From positions 930,001-994,000 of the forward strand of contig OY540815.1 of the NCBI GenBank assembly GCA_961205875.1: a stretch of 64,000 bases of DNA, given 5' to 3'. The notes under the pieces were generated by a model that worked only from the letters and a program-made list of their open reading frames with translations, searched no databases and was not told the DNA's origin. This document shows, piece after piece, positions 34,020 through 45,440 of the stretch. A program made the position numbers and the translations under genes. This DNA comes from Sialis fuliginosa. Taxonomy: Eukaryota; Arthropoda; Insecta; Megaloptera; Sialidae. Numbering within the stretch: the first letter of the stretch is position 1; each line of letters begins with the position of its first letter.

Positions 34020-34920
34020 GATAAACGTGAAATGCATGGGAATTTCCTAAACGGTAAGAGATACAGATTCGGTTAAATGAGATGAATTATTTGTAAGGAA
34101 TGGGTGAGTATTACTACATTAAAAAAATATTAATAATAGACATGATGCCAGTAACAAAGTATCACTGAAATTATGATTTTAAATAATGAAATAAGTTAAA
34201 AAGATTCTAAAAAATTTATTTATTTTTATATTAAAAGCGAGATTAATATGATTTTTGATAAAATAAAAACGCAAAATACAGCAATCCGCCATTTTTGATA
34301 AAACGCCAGTCAGAGTGGGTGACGTCACGGCTACGTAAACGTCATTTTTGTTTGATTAATATCTGCACTGTTTATAAATTATTTTGTGGTTTTAAATTAT
34401 CAATTTGCTCAGTTTTGTGTTACCAAAAGTAAAACCGAGAAACATTAGTGATGGAACAAGGATTTATTATTGTTGACAAGGAGTGTTTACATAGGCGTGA
34501 CGTCACAAATGCGTCATGACACCTGCGAACGTTTTGGCGTCAAATTCAAAATTAGTTTTAAAAGGGTCAATTTTTGTGATTAAACCTTTATTTTCTGCAG
34601 AAATAAGCATTTTTTTGGAAATAAGAGACACGTAAAATAGTTTTTAAAAATTAGGCATCATGCCTAATGTATGTGGTTTAGGCGATATATCAAAAAATCT
34701 TAAAATTCGGAATTTCTTTTAATAGTTATAACTTTTTTGTGAAAGAGATAGGCACTTTTTATTTACGGAATTGGTTGGTGTATTTATAATTTTTATATCA
34801 ATTTTAGTTTCTGTTACTTTTAAGTTTTAACTTTAGTTTTTCTTATGGGCCACTAGGTTGGCTATAACATATTCGAACGTGTTTTTTACTCTACTTTACA
34901 ACGATATGTCACTTGACATA
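34020..34920 (+). repeat. Repeat P, copy 1, interrupted
   Basis: 34020-34138 and 34665-34920 together match, in reverse complement, 39141-39215 and 38165-38468. Shared blocks are 'gatgaattatttgtaa', 'gtt-ttactctactttacaacg' and 'cttatgggccact'. The repeat is split here by the GGCATGAT element. Confidence 0.7.
34139..34664 (+). mobile_element. TA-flanked GGCATGAT element, copy 2 (nested in repeat P)
   Basis: Ends GACATGATGCC and GGCATCATGCC with TA outside (34137-34138, 34665-34666). Highly similar to 12480-12999 throughout, apart from about 20 extra bp near 34602. TGACGTCA palindromes are conserved at 34320-34327 and 34498-34505. Non-coding. Confidence 0.85.
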
Positions 34921-36641
34921 TTTATTTTCGAAAATAAGTCGAAATACTAGTGATATTTATAAAGTATTTTATTACAAAGGTGAAAAAACATGAAGTTCTA
35001 TACAATTATAATCTTCCTAGGCATTCAAGAATGCTTGACATGTTACCAAAAGTTAAAAAAACTTAAAAACTTAAAAAAATCGCGTTTTTTCTTCACGGTA
35101 ATTCCCATCAAACTATCGACTGATCAAGATTCGTCGCGCTTGTGTGCGGAGCGAGGACTTAAATCGATTGCAAACCAGTTGTAAAATAGTCGCTCACGCA
35201 ACTGGTTTGCGATTTTCGTTGCAAAACAGTCGCACCGCCTTAATGTATTTATAAAGTGTTTCTACAAAATTAATTTTGGAAAGTTTATATTTTGGGAAAC
35301 CACAAATTAAAAAACAATTTATGTGTTAATAATGTTAGATATTATATTCAAGTTACACATTTCCTGAAATGGTATTTATAATATGTGTTATATAATATTC
35401 TCAGAATTAATTTGTCTAATATGTGTATCATTCTATATTGACACATATCTCTGAATGTACAAACATAATATGGTGGTTATATTCAAAATTATATTTGTAT
35501 TAAAATACTAAACATAATTCTGAAAACTATATACGTGTCTATCTAATTAATTTTGTTTGGATAAAACATCAAGTTCAACTGTTTTAATATACATGTATGA
35601 TGTTATAAATAGATATGTATAATACGTAAAATTAATTTTGGTGTGAAAAATATTCATACTGTTTTAATATAAATAAATGAAAGTAAGTTAGTTCTGAAGT
35701 ATACATTATATTTTTGAAATCATGTTGTTTTGGAATTTTTTCTAAGACCCACGAATATATTTTTAAAATTCTTCTTCTAACAAGGCGTTTTAATGTTAGA
35801 AAACGCACTCGAAAGTTTAACACTATTTAGCACAATGCTAACTTACGCTACTCATGAGTGTCATTATCTTACAGCTTTTACGATATTGATTTATCATAAT
35901 TTCATTGTTTGCGTGTTTTTGAGATCGCAAATGACGATTTTGATATTAGTTTAACGAGATTCAGAATGGAAAATACAAAATGGTGGACAAATCGTAGAAG
36001 CTGCTTACTTTTATTGTGCTTCAAAGTATAATGATTGGTATTTTTAGATCAGACTTTTCTCTTCAATTTGCTTTTTTTATTTTAACCGAGTTATGAAGAG
36101 AATACTTTCAGCTTTCAAAATTTGCCCCTGGAATTTTCGCACGATCATTTATTTTCTAGTTACAGGTATTTACAGTTAAAAGTATGGTTTTTACTTTTTA
36201 CTACGATCAAAAACTCGGTTAAAAATGGTCGTACAGCGATACAAAAAAAATCGTAGATAAAAGTCTGATCCAAAATATAGCTTGGTTAATAGTAAAATAC
36301 AATTTTTTGTCGCCTTGTGTTATTTATTGAATCGAATGTAACTATAAATATACGTTATATGTCATACAACGATTACAATAATTATTAAATATGGTCATTT
36401 CAATTATAATTAAATGATTGATATCCGTATATTGACAAACAATAGATCTGTGTAAATATCACTTATTCACAAACATGTAGTTATTTGGTTGATAGTATAT
36501 TAGTTGTGATGATTACTAAATAATTATATAATACATATGAAACATAATATATTTCACCATTTTTGACGAAACGAAGTAAACAACTAATTATATGTATTTT
36601 CACATTTATATTCATCGTTTTTGTTATAAATAATAGTTATT
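34921..36641. other. AT-rich spacer with small inverted repeats
   Basis: 35161-35216 holds a hairpin whose perfect core is GCAAACCAGTTG / CAACTGGTTTGC. 36049-36280 has inverted ends 'gatcagactttt' / 'aaaagtctgatc', shared in part with 14650. No gene. Confidence 0.45.
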
Positions 36642-36722
36642 CAGGGCCGTAATTACCACCAGTGCAGCGTGGCAGGGCCCCGGGGCCCCGAGGGTCGGGG
36701 AGCTCCGCGGCAGAGTAAAACT
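36642..36722 (+). mobile_element. GC-rich hAT-like terminus fragment
   Basis: CAGGGCCGTAATTACCACCA followed by 'gcagggccccggggccccga' resembles the left ends of hAT-type elements of insects. No matching right end. Confidence 0.4.
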
Positions 36723-36770
36723 TTTTTTTCCCGATCCTCTAGTTATGGTTCTGTAGTTATTTGTGCATAA

Positions 36771-36935
36771 TTAGGGTTGATCCAGACTATCGTGCCGGTT
36801 CCGGTCCAGTCTCGCTCCAATCAAATATAAATATACAATAAACAATTCACTCCAATATACAGTATTTACTGTACTGAATATTTGACTGGAGCGAGACCGG
36901 ACCGAGACCGGCATGATAGTCTGGATCGACCCTAA
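36771..36935. mobile_element. 165-bp miniature inverted-repeat element Q
   Basis: Ends TTAGGGTTGATCCAGACTAT and ATAGTCTGGATCGACCCTAA. The arms of about 57 bp also share 'ccggtccagtctcgctcca'. The AT-rich loop is about 50 bp. The duplication is ambiguous because TTA/TAA belong to the inverted repeat itself. Confidence 0.8.
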
Positions 36936-37194
36936 GAGTGTAAAATGACAGTTTTTTCGCACGAAAGTGAATGTTTGTTAGTCGAGGCGCCGCACACTGG
37001 GTTTTGCGCGAAATTTCGCTTCAAGCCAATTTTCAAACAATTTGAATGCAGTCGATTTCATTTGATAGTTGTAGTTTATGAATATTACCCCAAGAATAGT
37101 ATTTTTACCCTCTTAATTACTCTTTCACCCCCTTAAATCTGATTAAACGATAAATTCGTAAATTAATAAATCGAGTAATAAATACTGCACAAAG

Positions 37195-37320
37195 ATAAAT
37201 TTCTTTATCTAGCAAATGAGTTTCAAAATATCTGCCTTTGTTTGGTACCGGGAGAAATGATTTAAATATTATAATTGTCAAATAGGAGGAGCTTACTAAT
37301 TGTAAGTTTGTAATACGCGA
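37195..37320 (+). repeat. Dispersed repeat D, copy 1
   Basis: 'aaatgagtttcaaaatatct' to 'ggaggagcttactaa' matches 57245-57365 in inverse orientation. Class unknown. Confidence 0.6.
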
Positions 37321-37369
37321 ATTTAAATGAAAACTGGACGACCACTTCTGCATTTCACTGTAGATAGCA

Positions 37370-38160
37370 CATTAAAGCGAGATATACTACCTTGATGATT
37401 ATTATCGTACATAAATAGCTTATTTGGTTTAATAATTTCCGTCCGAGAGACGAACTCAAAGTTTAAATGCCCTTGGTCGTAGTTCAAAGTTTCAGACTAG
37501 TTTTAACATGTCTGATCTTCAAAGGGCATATCCAAATCATGGTTGTTGTATAATTTAACTTTGGTTTGCACTTATGAGACTGATATAAACGTCTGTAATG
37601 TTTCTATTATTTTAATATCAAGTCTTGATACATACTTTACTAAAGCTCATAAGAAAACGGTGGTTTGCATTCAAAAAAGGAGCATGTTCTCAATTCGGCT
37701 GTATATAATTTTTATGTACATATGTTTGGGAATAACTTCGGTAAATATGAACAGATTCTAGACGATTTTTGTTTGTATGAAAGAGTATACTCCTGAGGTG
37801 GTCCCATATAAATTTTATCAGAATCTGATCATGGACTTTGAAGATACGCCACTCAAAACGGAAAAATGAAAAACTTTTTAAGAAAAAATAAAATGGACTT
37901 TTTTGTTGTTAAATTTAATTATTATATACTTTTCATTGTTTTTAGGTATTTTTTTTTTGATATTTTTTTTTTAAAAAGCTTTTTAACAAGCAGATACAAT
38001 TAATTAAATATAACTTACATAATAAACTGTGATTCTCGTAGTCTTACCTGGAATAAATAAAATTTATTAATATAATTTTATAAATCACATTGCATAAAAT
38101 ATTATATAAATAAAATTAATATAAATATAATTACATATAAGAATATTTTCTATAACTATA
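37370..38160. other. AT-rich spacer
   Basis: The frame of 72 codons at 37543-37761 shows no motif. No element recognised. Confidence 0.4.
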
Positions 38161-38468
38161 TACTATGGGCTTCAGAAGTCATCTGCCACCCTAATGTTTA
38201 TGACAAGTTACATATCGTTGTAAAGTAGAGTAAAAAACAAGTTAAAAATGCTATAACCAATTTAGTGGCCCATAAGAAAAACTAAAGTTAGGGCTTGTAA
38301 TTCGGAAACTAAAAGATAAAATAAAAACTCTAAATACACTAATCAATTTTACACAAAAGGTGCTTTAAGAAACCGCAAAAAAAAAATACCTATCTACTTT
38401 GACAAAAAAGTTATAGCCATTTAAATAATTTCCAAATTTTTGTGTATACCACCTAAACCAAATACAAT

Positions 38469-39140
38469 GGTCACGTTCACGACTGATCAAAAAACAGTGA
38501 ACAACGAGCTTTGATTGGTTGATTCATGGAATTTCTGGTGGGATGTACCAGAAATTTAAAGAAAGTCATTTTTTAAGCGTGAGAAAGAAGTAACTAGAAA
38601 GAGATAGAAACTAGTGACCAGGCTAACCAAAGAACTTTTATGTTCACTTCATGTTGAGCGGTTCTGCCAGAACACTAGTTTCTATCTCTTTATGATTATT
38701 TCTGTCTCACTTCCTTACACGTTTAAAAAATGACATTCTTTAAATTTCTGGTACAATCCACCAGATGACCAGAAATTCCATAAACAGAGTGTCCACTTCT
38801 TGGAAAGTTAGGGAAAGTCAGGGAAAAGTCAGGGAAGCCTAAAGTGGTCAGGGAAAGTCAAGGAATTTATAAAATTTTGAAAAGTCAGGGAATTTATTAG
38901 AAAGTCAGGGAAAAAAGTCTATAAATTTAAGTTGACGAACAAAAAAAAGAAAAAGATCATTAAAAAAAAGTAATCAAATTTTATTTCTGCACATTCTTGC
39001 CCCGTGGCCCTCCGAGTCAGGGAATTTTGAATCTGTGGTCAGGGAAAAGTCAGGGAATTTTATTTCCAAAAACCAGTGGACACCCTGATAAATCAACCAA
39101 TCAAAGCTCGTTGTTCACTGTTTTTGGTCAGAACGTGACC
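38469..39140. mobile_element. Foldback element J (nested in repeat P)
   Basis: Ends GGTCACGTTC and GAACGTGACC; AAT on both sides (38466-38468, 39141-39143). The arms share 'aacagtgaacaacgagcttt' and 'tttctggt...taccagaaattt', then 'tgtcattttttaa/gtcattttttaagcgtg'. The right arm is itself interrupted at 38785-39087. Non-coding. Confidence 0.75.
38785..39087. mobile_element. 'AAAGTCAGGGAA' miniature element nested in J
   Basis: Ends CAGAGTGTCCACT and AGTGGACACCCTG, with ATAAA on both sides (38780-38784, 39088-39092). The interior repeats 'agtcagggaa' many times. The J arm copy at 4650-4778 lacks this segment at the same point, proving insertion. Superfamily not assigned. Confidence 0.75.
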
Positions 39141-39219
39141 AATTATTAATATTTTTTAATGTAGTAACACTCACACCTCTTCTTTACAAATAATTCATCT
39201 CATTTATCTGAATAACATA

Positions 39220-39771
39220 TTTAACGTATAAAGGAAAACATTTATCCAGAAATCACGACTAATATACGAACAGCTTATGCAATGAAATTAACAGTCAGTA
39301 CCTACTATAAAAACTGCAAATTTCCCAACTTGCAGTGGAATCCTTTAGTGAGTTGGTATAATGGACGCAATCAACTTTAATGCATTCAAGTGCGCAGTGA
39401 CACAAAGGTTAATCCAATATCGCTGCTGCATACAGGTCCTAGCGCTTTTTCCATTTCCCATGCCGACATGTCTAATCTCTTTGTCGATCGAGTGACAAAG
39501 CGATGGCTTCTTTATAATTTACCCGTCTTTCAAATGCCATCGTGTTTGTGTTTGCATGCCGTGACATCCCCACGGGAAGGAGGCATTAAAAGATAAATAA
39601 ATACAATTATCTAAAGAAATGTGTATTTTTTTGAAATGCTACACGTTTATACACCCCAGAGACATTTATATTATTTATTCGTTAAATGGTCTTATTAGAA
39701 ATGGTATAATATTTAATTTTATTGGATTGTGATATGATATATTTATATGTTTATCGAGTAGAAGTTTATAT
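39220..39771. other. Spacer, partly moderate GC
   Basis: 39390-39596 has a 68-codon frame (MRSDTKVNPI...) with balanced composition but no recognised domain. It might be unique sequence; function unknown. Confidence 0.3.
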
Positions 39772-39781
39772 TATTAAGGAT

Positions 39782-40435
39782 TAGAGTTGGGCATTTTAGT
39801 TCATGACAGAGAGCGCTCCCTATAGTTCAGTAGTCTTTAATGAACTAGTTCGTTCTTCTAGTTCTTTTAGTTCATAGAATTTTTTTCCGAACTATACGAT
39901 GACAAAATTTATTGATTTAGATATATTGGATTGGATAGAATTGCAAACTGCTGCAATTTTGAATTCGTTATTAATTTATAGACAAGATAGATATTTTTAA
40001 ATGTATATATTTGCAATAATCTTCTTTTTTTTAAATCGAACCCTCGATATATGTATATGAATATTTTTAACATTATTTACTGTAGAGTAATATAAACAAT
40101 ATATTTAAATTTCATAAAAATCTGTGACATTCCTTTTTGTTGATTGTCATAAAATAGTATAAAAATCACGTCCTTTTGAAAGACATATTGCATTCATGTG
40201 AACTAAAAAAATTCAATATAATATATCTTTAGTAAAATAAATCCAAATTAGTAATAAAGTATTGAAAACGTAAATTATTAAACATAAAAATCGTACAATC
40301 TCATTTTTAGAACAGTGTATTTGAAGTGTATCGGGAACTATCGAACTAAAAGAGCGGAGCGCATACGAACTAGTTCGTCTAGTTCTCGTGTGGGAGCGCT
40401 CTTTTGAACTAGTTCGTTCGTGAACTACACAAGTC
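39782..40435. mobile_element. TIR element S with 10-bp duplication
   Basis: TATTAAGGAT is duplicated at 39772-39781 and 40436-40445. The ends TAGAGTTGGGCATTTTAGTT and 'gaactacacaagtc' are imperfect inverted repeats, followed inward by GAGCGCTCCC / GGGAGCGCTC and repeated GAACTAGTTCG palindromes. Non-coding. A 9-10 bp duplication would fit Mutator-like or foldback classes. Confidence 0.7.
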
Positions 40436-40445
40436 TATTAAGGAT

Positions 40446-40520
40446 GTATGGCAGGTATCTAATTTCAATGAGAAATAGTTGAGATTTGGAGAAGTTACTC
40501 CTTTATAAATCTTAAGTACA
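40446..40520 (-). repeat. Repeat E, uninterrupted copy (related empty site)
   Basis: The reverse complement reads continuously through the junctions found on each side of the 17104-17840 insert: 'gtaacttctccaaatctcaa', then 'tctcattgaaattagatacc'. Confidence 0.7.
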
Positions 40521-41821
40521 CACACAAAATTTCAAAAGGTTTTACAACATAGTTTCAAAGTTATTATTTTTATAAATTAACATGGGCTTTTATGGCAGAA
40601 TGGTGTATTTACGGTTAAAGTCCAATAAAACACATGGTTCAAGCATCGAGAAAAATATGAAATTTTCACAACACGTCACTTACATATATAGTGAATTTGT
40701 AGGTAACATTATGACGTACCAAAATAATGATAAAAAAATACGACATATTATAGGTATTTTTGGAGAAAAATGTCATTTTCATAAATATTTTCAAAAAAAT
40801 TAATATATTTTTTGACTTTGATGAGCAATAACTCTGAACTGGAAACACGGCTAGCAATAACGCTAATACTGAAAAATACGTTAGTTAATTACCTATGAAA
40901 CTGACTCATTGTGGTTGCTCTAGTTACGTTACTTTGGAAGTTAAGAGATAATCTTTGTTTGTAAATACTACTCTGAAGGAAGTTTTTAAACACCCTGTAG
41001 TTCAGAGGGTGTTTAAGATAGACCCCACTTTCCCGTTCAATTTTTTACTCACAACGAGCCAAGAAATCAGCTCTATATCTGTGTCGTAAACCGGACCACC
41101 CTGTACATATTTATATATGTATATTTTTAATACTATATTTATAACCAAAGTATTGTCCCTGTAATATTCATGGAATAAAAAATAATCCCATGTTTAAACA
41201 AATAAACAAAAAGTTGACTATATTATTTGACTTTTAATATTAATACATATATACATAATAAATAAATGTGGTTTTGTCATTCAAAAAAGATAAATCAAAT
41301 TGGAACAAACACAAAATATATGTACATAAAAATATTCCGAGAAAATGTTTTTAATTTCATATTGCTTTTTTCTCCAACCTTCTGTTGACTTTTATTTCTT
41401 TTATTTAAATAATACTTCATGCGAGGATTATATTATATATGATGGGAATAAAAACTTTTTATAAAGGTAATTCGTATGTTTGTTCTTTAGCTCGAAATTT
41501 TTGTAGTTTTAAACTTTGGGAGGCTTTGTTTATGTCGGCCAAGTTAAATGAAACGTATAATTCGTGCAAGCGGCAATTTTACTCTCGACGAAAGCAAGTG
41601 AGAAACGAAAAGAAAATACCGTATGGGCTTGCCAAAAGATGGCGACAGCATTCATGTATTTGTGTGATTGGCTTTCCGAACAATTCATCAGCTAAAGTGA
41701 TTAATTCCTTTGAAACGAACAGTTGTTGATGATTGAGATAATTTGATAGTGAATCAAGGTATATAATGACAAGTAGCTCCTTGACTAATCAGCGTTTACG
41801 CAGGTATTATGTCACCACGGA
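40521..41821. other. AT-rich spacer with one 96-codon frame
   Basis: The frame 41439-41729 (MMGIKTFYKG... ending SFETNSC) has more balanced composition at its 3' half and contains plausible splice-like strings (AAAG|GTAATT; TTCTTTAG). No domain recognised. Could be part of an exon or chance. Confidence 0.25.
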
Positions 41822-42065
41822 TAATCGGTATGGAGAATCATACATGACTTCCATGTTCTTTAATATCTTTTTAAATAATTTTAATATATGAAAAATTCCA
41901 ATGTGATTTGTCAGAAATAAAACTCACCTTTGTATTATAAATATTAGTTTTCTAATGGCCTAATGTCAAAAAAACAATATTCACATAAACTATTAGGAAA
42001 TCTTGAATATAATAAAACCATGTTGGGAACTTGGTTGTGTGGACCTCAAGTGTCACACCCTATAG
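41822..42065 (-). repeat. LINE-like repeat L fragment, copy 2
   Basis: Contains the L block 'tcagaaataaaactcacctt' and 'ttgtgtggacctcaagtgtc', plus a segment (41822-41870) whose complement is at 48650-48697. Confidence 0.45.
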
Positions 42066-42115
42066 CTTGTTTGCTACATTTTGACATTATATTCTATATC
42101 TTTTCCATGTATGTA

Positions 42116-42666
42116 AGGTAAAGGCACCAGTTATGGCCGTTATAAGAGCAAGTTTTAGTTTTTTTGGATTAATGGGCTTGTTTTTTGTAATTCTCATGAA
42201 CTCATGTTACTAATAAAACAAGTAACTCTTTATTTAATCAATTTATTTACTCAAAGTTTTTTTTAAAATTATAACCTTTTGTTTTGTTCATTTTTTTCCA
42301 GTAATGGCAAAGGTAAAACCAGTAATGAGCACGCAGTGATGGACACTTGCTAATGATTACAAAATGATAAGTACTATGATATAAAAGAAAGAATCGTCAA
42401 ATTTGAAACAATGTAAAAGCAGTTGCTATGATAATATAATAATTAATAAATAAATTATACTAACAATTAGTTTAAATGTCCACCATTTTGACACCTATTG
42501 GCCGATTGTCATCAAATCACGCTGTAAGACAGTTAAATGTATATATGTAGATTAATATTCATAAATAGTAGTAATCAAATATCATCACATATTTCTAATT
42601 CAGTACATTTAATTTAAAATTTGCCATTACTGGCGTCCTTGCCAAGACTGGTGCCACTAACTTTCC
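42116..42666 (+). mobile_element. Family G miniature element, copy 5
   Basis: Left end AGGTAAAGGCACCAGTTATG after TA. The right end 'gccaagactggtgccactaa' is degraded. The full set of internal G blocks is present. Non-coding. Confidence 0.75.
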
Positions 42667-42930
42667 TACTGTTAAATCCGACTCTGGTAACATTGCCACG
42701 ACTGCCTTGCTGCCGTTTGTTGTGTTTGCTTGTTTCTGGTAAATAAAGTACAACACTCCATCTGTCGAATTTACATGCAACTAAATCTGAATGTCGAACA
42801 CGAACTGTGTCATTTATTATGCTGCGAGGTCTTAAGGTTTCAAACTCAGCTCTTTCTCTATCTTTTGTGTGTTTTTGTTTAACTTGAAAAGTTATCATTA
42901 ATGAAGTTTTGTACAAGTTCCTTTCAGAAT
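42667..42930 (-). other. Region open in two minus-strand frames
   Basis: Frames of 100 and 61 codons (ending in the G element) overlap here. The 100-codon frame includes KDRERAEFETLRPRSIINDT. Base composition is more balanced than the surroundings and no repeat match is seen. I recognise no domain; possibly a decayed exon or unrecognised element. Confidence 0.25.
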
Positions 42931-43076
42931 TCCCATGCGCAGTGTTATTTTAAAATTTATTTATGAATATAGATTTATTATTATTAATATAAAATTATTT
43001 ATAATTTTAGCATCGTATGAACTCATATCAGTACAATGTATAAATAACAGACAATACTAACGCAAACGCACACGCA

Positions 43077-43228
43077 CACAGACACAGACAGACAGACAGA
43101 CACGGAACGAAAAGTGTCTTGACCAGAAACGGAAAAATCAGTTAAAATTTTTAAATTGCAGAACAATTTTTTTGTCTCATTTTAAAACGATCACAAAGCT
43201 TCTCGTATCTTCGATATTGCGAGGAAGC
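43077..43228 (-). repeat. Family A, copy 6 (5' end only, inverted)
   Basis: Runs from the CAGA-repeat block to 'gatattgcgaggaagc', and directly abuts copy 7 head to tail. Confidence 0.75.
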
Positions 43229-43982
43229 AAAAAACATCTGCCAAGTAAATGCACAGTGCTTCCTCGTGCTAAATTCACCAAAAGTAGTTAATTATTCAAC
43301 AATTTAAATAAAAACCGATAGTGTTTAGATAAATTGCCTGGAATTGGTTAACCATTTAATTTTTATACAATATTACTAAAAAATATTAGTTCGAAATTTT
43401 TCTTAAGACGCACCTGATTATTTTTTCGTATATTTTTAATTTTTTGACAATTTCAATCTAAATCTAAAGTTATGCAAACGTTCAAATGACATTTAATATG
43501 TCCAAGCAAATATCAATTAAGAAAAAGAAAACACGATTTAAAAAAAATAAATTAAGATAAATCTTTGTAGGGAATATTTTTATTATAAACGTTGTAGACC
43601 CATATTATAAGAAATTTAATTCTCTACAAAAAATATTTTATAAAATTTTCAAGTAACATGTGTCGTTCTTGAGATATCTTGAAAAATAAATATTTTGGGG
43701 TGTCACCCCTCCCCCTTATACAAGATTTTGATGATTTTAAAATGGAACCGTCCTCAAACCAGATCCAACCATCCGATCAAGTTTCAATAATATCGGTTCA
43801 GTGGTTCATGAGTTATGCGTGTGACAAGGATGTGCGGACGGACAGACAGACACGGAACGAAAAGTGTTTGTTTTGACGTGAAACGGAAAGATCAATTTAA
43901 AATTTTGAAATCGGTTACTTTTTTTTTGTCTCAATCTAAAACGATCACAAAGCTTCTCGTATCTTCGATATTGCGAGGAAGT
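43229..43982 (-). repeat. Family A, copy 7 (full length, inverted)
   Basis: Spans AAAAAACATCTGCCAAG to 'ttgcgaggaag', about 755 bp; one of the best full copies. Together with copy 6 it forms a tandem unit boundary with nothing in between. Confidence 0.85.
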
Positions 43983-44486
43983 AAAATAATGATCAATTCA
44001 ATAAAATCAGTATCTGTAATGAATGGCTATCATCGCTTTTGTAAGATAACTATTCAACCAAATAAACAAACGTGTTTAATAACACTAGAAAACAATAAAA
44101 GTGAAAACTCAATGAATATTGTACAGTTTTTAATCAGTTATTGACTTGTCCCATCAATAACAGTATTTGTTTTATAGCAACAATAATGAAAACAATGCTA
44201 TTATATTTGCATGATGGATTACATACTATGTATATTACAATATATGTACATCACACAGAAGAGAACTCTCTGAAACTTCTTTTGTGTGTAAAATGTTCTT
44301 TCATAGTACACAGTTTTATTTTATATTATTTTTCATTTATATATCAGTCTTGCTCGATAACTTTAAAAGCAGCTTAAGATTGTTAGTAGCAATTCATGAA
44401 AAATAGTGGTTTGCGTATTTTATAGAGATTTTGTTCGTTAAAATTGTTTTTATCTTATATAAATCACTGATGAAGATAAAAATAGT
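43983..44486. other. Spacer within the family A cluster
   Basis: Two overlapping low-complexity frames (43815-44144, 44141-44377) run through it. No motif. Not called. Confidence 0.4.
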
Positions 44487-44888
44487 TAAAAAAACATTTG
44501 CCAAGTAAATGCTCAGTGCTTCCTTGTGCTAAATTCACCAAAGGTAATTAATTATTCAACAATTTAAATAAAAGCCGATAGTGTTTATATACATTGCCTG
44601 GAATTGGATAACCATTTAATTTTTATACAATTTTACTAAAAAATATTAGTTCGAAATTTTTCATAAAACGCACACTATTTTTTCATATATTTTTAATTTT
44701 TTGACAATTTTAATCTAAATCTAAATTTATGCAAATGTCAAAATGACATTTAAAATGACAAAATGACATTTAATATATCGAAGCAAATTTATAAAGATAA
44801 ATTTAAAATTTTGAAATCGGAGAACATTTTTTTGTCTCAATCTGAAACGATCACAAAGCTTCTCGTATCTTCGATATTGCGAGGAAGC
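44487..44888 (-). repeat. Family A, copy 8 (internally deleted, inverted)
   Basis: Has both ends ('aaacatttgccaagtaaatg' and 'attgcgaggaagc') but lacks the central ~350 bp with the CTGTCTGTC and 'ccactgaaccg' blocks. Confidence 0.8.
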
Positions 44889-44946
44889 AATAAGTTATTA
44901 TAATATTTATAAGTTACTTTGGTACTGAAATCAGCAAATTGTTTCA

Positions 44947-45326
44947 GTGAAAATTTTATAAAATATTTTTTGTAGAGCATTAAATGTCGTTTGTTGTACA
45001 AAGATTTATTTTAAAATATCGTGTTTTGTTTTTCTAAATTGATATTTGCTTGGACATATGAAATGTCATTTTTGCGTTTGCATAAATTTAGATTTAGATT
45101 GAAATTGTCAAAAAATTAAAAATACACGAAAAAATAATCAGGTGCGTTTTAAGAAAAATTTCAAACTAATATTTTTTAGTAAAATTGTATAAAAATTAAA
45201 TGGTTAACCAATTCCAGGCAATTTATCTAAACACTATTGGTTTTTATTTAAATTGTTGAATAATTAACTACATTTGGTGAATTTAGCACGAGGAAGCACT
45301 GTGCATTTACTTGGCAGATGTTTTTT
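44947..45326 (+). repeat. Family A, copy 9 (3' half)
   Basis: From 'gtgaaaattttataaaatat' to 'ttggcagatgtttttt'; faces copy 8 in inverted orientation. Confidence 0.8.
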
Positions 45327-45440
45327 GCTTCCTCGCAATATCGAAGATACGAGAAGCTTTGTGATCATTTTAAAATAAGACAAAAAAATTGTTCTCCGAT
45401 TTAAAAATTTTAACTGATTTTTCCGTTTCTGATCAAGACA
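45327..45440 (+). repeat. Family A, copy 10 (5' end), tandem with copy 9
   Basis: Starts GCTTCCTCGCAATATCGAAG exactly after the T-run of copy 9 and stops after 'gatcaagaca'. Confidence 0.8.

Larger units (their letters stand above)
38165..39215 (-). repeat. Repeat P, copy 2, interrupted by foldback J
   Basis: 38165-38468 and 39141-39215 are the two halves of repeat P (see 34020-34920), here in opposite orientation and separated by element J. Confidence 0.7.

Noticed and set aside
38780..39092. Assigning the 303-bp 'AAAGTCAGGGAA' element to hAT by an 8-bp duplication
   Set aside because: Only ATAAA (5 bp) is shared at the flanks and could be partly chance; the superfamily is left open.
43060..43110. 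CRISPR-like short repeats (ACAGACAGACAG, ACGGACGG)
   Set aside because: They are simple tetranucleotide tracts internal to family A and related elements, with no repeat-spacer regularity, in eukaryotic DNA.
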